Shown piece by piece: positions 4,024-5,694 of a stretch of 5,694 nucleotides of DNA. The stretch's first letter is position 1, and each line of letters starts with the position of its first letter. Made by a program: the position numbers and the translations under genes. Location of the stretch: contig JAGVGV010000529.1 in assembly GCA_020056895.1 (NCBI GenBank), positions 1 through 5,694 on the forward strand, given 5' to 3'. The stretch comes from Deltaproteobacteria bacterium (GTDB lineage: Bacteria > Desulfobacterota > Desulfarculia > Adiutricales > JAGVGV01). The notes under the pieces were generated by a model. The model made no database searches. It saw only the letters and a list, made by a program, of their open reading frames with translations, and was not told where the DNA came from.

Positions 4024-5694
4024 TCACAAAGGCAGATGAACGATGAAGCGGGCTCCCTTGCCCGGCGATGATTCCACGCTCATGCGGCCGCCGTGGTTTT
4101 CGTGGATGATGAAATAGGACACACTGAGCCCCAGACCCGTACCCACGCCCACCCCCTTGGTGGTGAAAAAGGGCTCGAACACCCTTTTCCGGGTCCGTTC
4201 GTCCATGCCCGGGCCGTTATCTTCCACTTCGAACCGGGCCATGGCGCCTTCCCGGGCGGTCCGGAGAAGGATCACGGGAGAACGCTTGTCCTGGTCCGGA
4301 TTCAGGGACATGGCTTGGGCGGCGTTTTTCAACAGGTTCAGAACCACCTGGCTGATTTTGGATGATTCGCAGGGGACCAGGGGCAGATCGGGAGCGTATT
4401 CCCGGCGGATATCGATGTGCCGGAAATCGAACTGCTTTTTGAGATCGTAGTCACTGCCGGCCAGGTCCACCGTCCGGTCCAAAAGTTCGGGCAGGCTGGT
4501 GGGAACCTTCTGGGATTCGCTCCGGCGGCTGAACTGAAGCATGTTGGTAACGATGGCCGCGGCCCGTTCCCCCGAGGCGATGATCCCTTCCAGGAACGAA
4601 CGGATTTTGCGTTTTTCCACGTATTGAATCAACTGGTCCATGCCGAAGCCGCATTCCCGGGCCGTTTCCACGTTTTTTTCAAGATCGGAATGGAACCGGC
4701 GCAAAACATTGTGCGCCCCCAGCAGAATACCCCCCAGGGGGTTGTTGATTTCGTGCGCCATACCGGCGGCCAAGCCGCCCACGGACATCATTTTTTCGGT
4801 TTGGACCATCATCTCTTCGATCCGAACCCGGGCGGTCACGTCGTCCATCCGGATCACGGCGCCTCGGACGCCGTTGGCCACCAACGGGTAGACCATCATG
4901 TCCGAGATTCGGGTTTCACCGTCCTCTTCGGTCATGATCCGTTCGGTTTTTCTGGGAGTACGGTCTTCAATGCATTCGCGCACCCGGTCCATCCGCCGGG
5001 CGAGGGCGGGAAAAACGTCGCCCAAGGGGCGGCCCAAAGCTTCTTCGCTGGAAAGGCCGGTAACCCGCTGGGCTTCCACGTTCCACTGCGTCACTTGGCC
5101 GCCCAGATCCACGCCCACCAGGACCGACGGCATGGAATTGACCACGTTTTGCAGATAATTCCTCGTCTGCCGCAGTTCCTCCTCCATCCGCTTGCGTTCG
5201 GTGATATCCCGCAGGGTGAGCACGCAGCCGGCCACCTGGCCGTCCGCTCCCCGAAAAACGGCCGTGCTCATGCTGATCCGCACCCGGGCCCCGTTCTGGC
5301 ATTCGGCCAAGGCTTCCAGGCCGGAAAAAGACCGCTCCTCCTCCCATCCCTGGTCCAGTTGGCACAGGGCGTTGTTTTCCATGACCACCAGGTCGTGGAT
5401 GGTCTTTGTTTCCAGGCGTTCCAGGGACCAGCCCAAAGCCCGCGTAAAGGCCGGGTTTACATATAAAATCCGGCCCGAAGGTTCGTACACGGCCACCGGA
5501 TCCGGCGCCGCCTCCATCAGGGTGCGGTACCGTTCCTCGCTGCGGCTCAAGGCCTGCTCGGCTTTCTTGTGTTCCAGAATCTCGGCGGCCAAACGTTCGT
5601 TGACCGCGCCGAGCGACTGTTCCCGGGCCTGAATTTCGGCGGCCATGTTGAGAAACTTGCCGGTAATCAGTTCGATTTCACGCTGCCGGGGGAC
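4024..5694 (-). CDS. PAS-domain sensor histidine kinase, N-terminus beyond window
   Basis: This is the C-terminal 556 residues of a two-component sensor kinase, which autophosphorylates on a histidine and passes the phosphate to an unseen response regulator. Positions count from the Met codon at 5646. That Met is probably internal, because the frame stays open for 16 more codons to the edge, and those codons plus the following residues (REIELITGKFLNMAAEI) resemble the last helix of a HAMP linker. A coiled-coil-like stretch (1-34) leads to PAS 1 (about 35-150, ending DITERKRMEEEL) and PAS 2 (about 160-272). HisKA follows with H298 in GMAHEINNPLGG, then the ATPase domain with N-box N437/N441, DNGPGM (476-481), EPFFTTK (491-497) and GTGLGLS (502-508). 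All catalytic motifs look intact. The H-box type is NtrB/HydH-like. The phospho-acceptor hairpin is longer than usual. No receiver domain or partner regulator is in the window. A membrane sensor upstream is inferred; the signal is unknown. Confidence 0.93.
   Translation of the reverse strand, partial: VPRQREIELITGKFLNMAAEIQAREQSLGAVNERLAAEILEHKKAEQALSRSEERYRTLMEAAPDPVAVYEPSGRILYVNPAFTRALGWSLERLETKTIHDLVVMENNALCQLDQGWEEERSFSGLEALAECQNGARVRISMSTAVFRGADGQVAGCVLTLRDITERKRMEEELRQTRNYLQNVVNSMPSVLVGVDLGGQVTQWNVEAQRVTGLSSEEALGRPLGDVFPALARRMDRVRECIEDRTPRKTERIMTEEDGETRISDMMVYPLVANGVRGAVIRMDDVTARVRIEEMMVQTEKMMSVGGLAAGMAHEINNPLGGILLGAHNVLRRFHSDLEKNVETARECGFGMDQLIQYVEKRKIRSFLEGIIASGERAAAIVTNMLQFSRRSESQKVPTSLPELLDRTVDLAGSDYDLKKQFDFRHIDIRREYAPDLPLVPCESSKISQVVLNLLKNAAQAMSLNPDQDKRSPVILLRTAREGAMARFEVEDNGPGMDERTRKRVFEPFFTTKGVGVGTGLGLSVSYFIIHENHGGRMSVESSPGKGARFIVHLPL

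Noticed and set aside
4417..5466. A 349-codon open frame on the plus strand opposite the histidine kinase
   Set aside because: It lies wholly antisense to a clearly conserved kinase, is rich in His, Pro and Gly as expected for a GC-rich shadow frame, and shows no recognisable domain.

Overview
The window is GC-rich and comes from a bacterium. It holds three genes: a long soluble glycosyltransferase-like gene (plus strand, 79-2598), an exported SGNH/GDSL hydrolase gene (plus strand, 2989-3819), and the 3' part of a PAS-containing sensor histidine kinase gene (minus strand, 4024 to the right edge). No RNA genes, transposases, integrases, CRISPR arrays or phage genes are visible. The gene styles, especially the kinase with its elongated phospho-acceptor hairpin, recall high-GC Desulfobacterota (sulfate-reducer-like Deltaproteobacteria). 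That placement is an impression from family resemblance and is not proven by the window.

Left region (1-2598). A good match to a sigma-54 (-24/-12) promoter lies at 12-28. Its predicted transcription start falls about 40 bases before the ATG at 79, so I prefer that ATG over the earlier in-frame ATGs at 7 and 37. The gene encodes about 10-11 tetratricopeptide repeats in nearly perfect 34-residue register, followed by an OGT/SPINDLY-type (GT41) C-terminal domain. The catalytic domain keeps several hallmark motifs but has unusual substitutions at positions that are normally conserved.

Middle region (2599-2988). This 390-base intergenic stretch is AT-richer than the genes. It contains a 15-base exact direct repeat of the end of the first gene, four tandem heptamers of the GCTGACA type, a small inverted repeat, and a plausible sigma-70 promoter for the next gene.

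Right region (2989-5694). The SGNH hydrolase starts at a TTG and carries a signal peptide, so it acts outside the cytoplasm. It belongs to the DUF459-like branch by its motifs. A 201-base convergent spacer separates it from the histidine kinase; the spacer holds a 12-base perfect palindrome, a GC-rich imperfect hairpin and an imperfect direct repeat. The kinase has the end of what looks like a HAMP linker, two PAS domains, a HisKA domain and an ATPase domain. Its N-terminal sensor lies outside the window.

Functional picture. Protein glycosylation (GT41-like enzyme), an extracytoplasmic esterase or acyltransferase-like hydrolase, and a sensor kinase are neighbours, but nothing shows that they form one pathway. 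The first two genes are co-oriented but 390 bases apart, with a separate promoter between them, and the third is convergent. I see no clear evidence of a new multi-gene system. The points most worth checking are the sigma-54 promoter, the atypical GT41 active site and the repeat-rich intergenic region.
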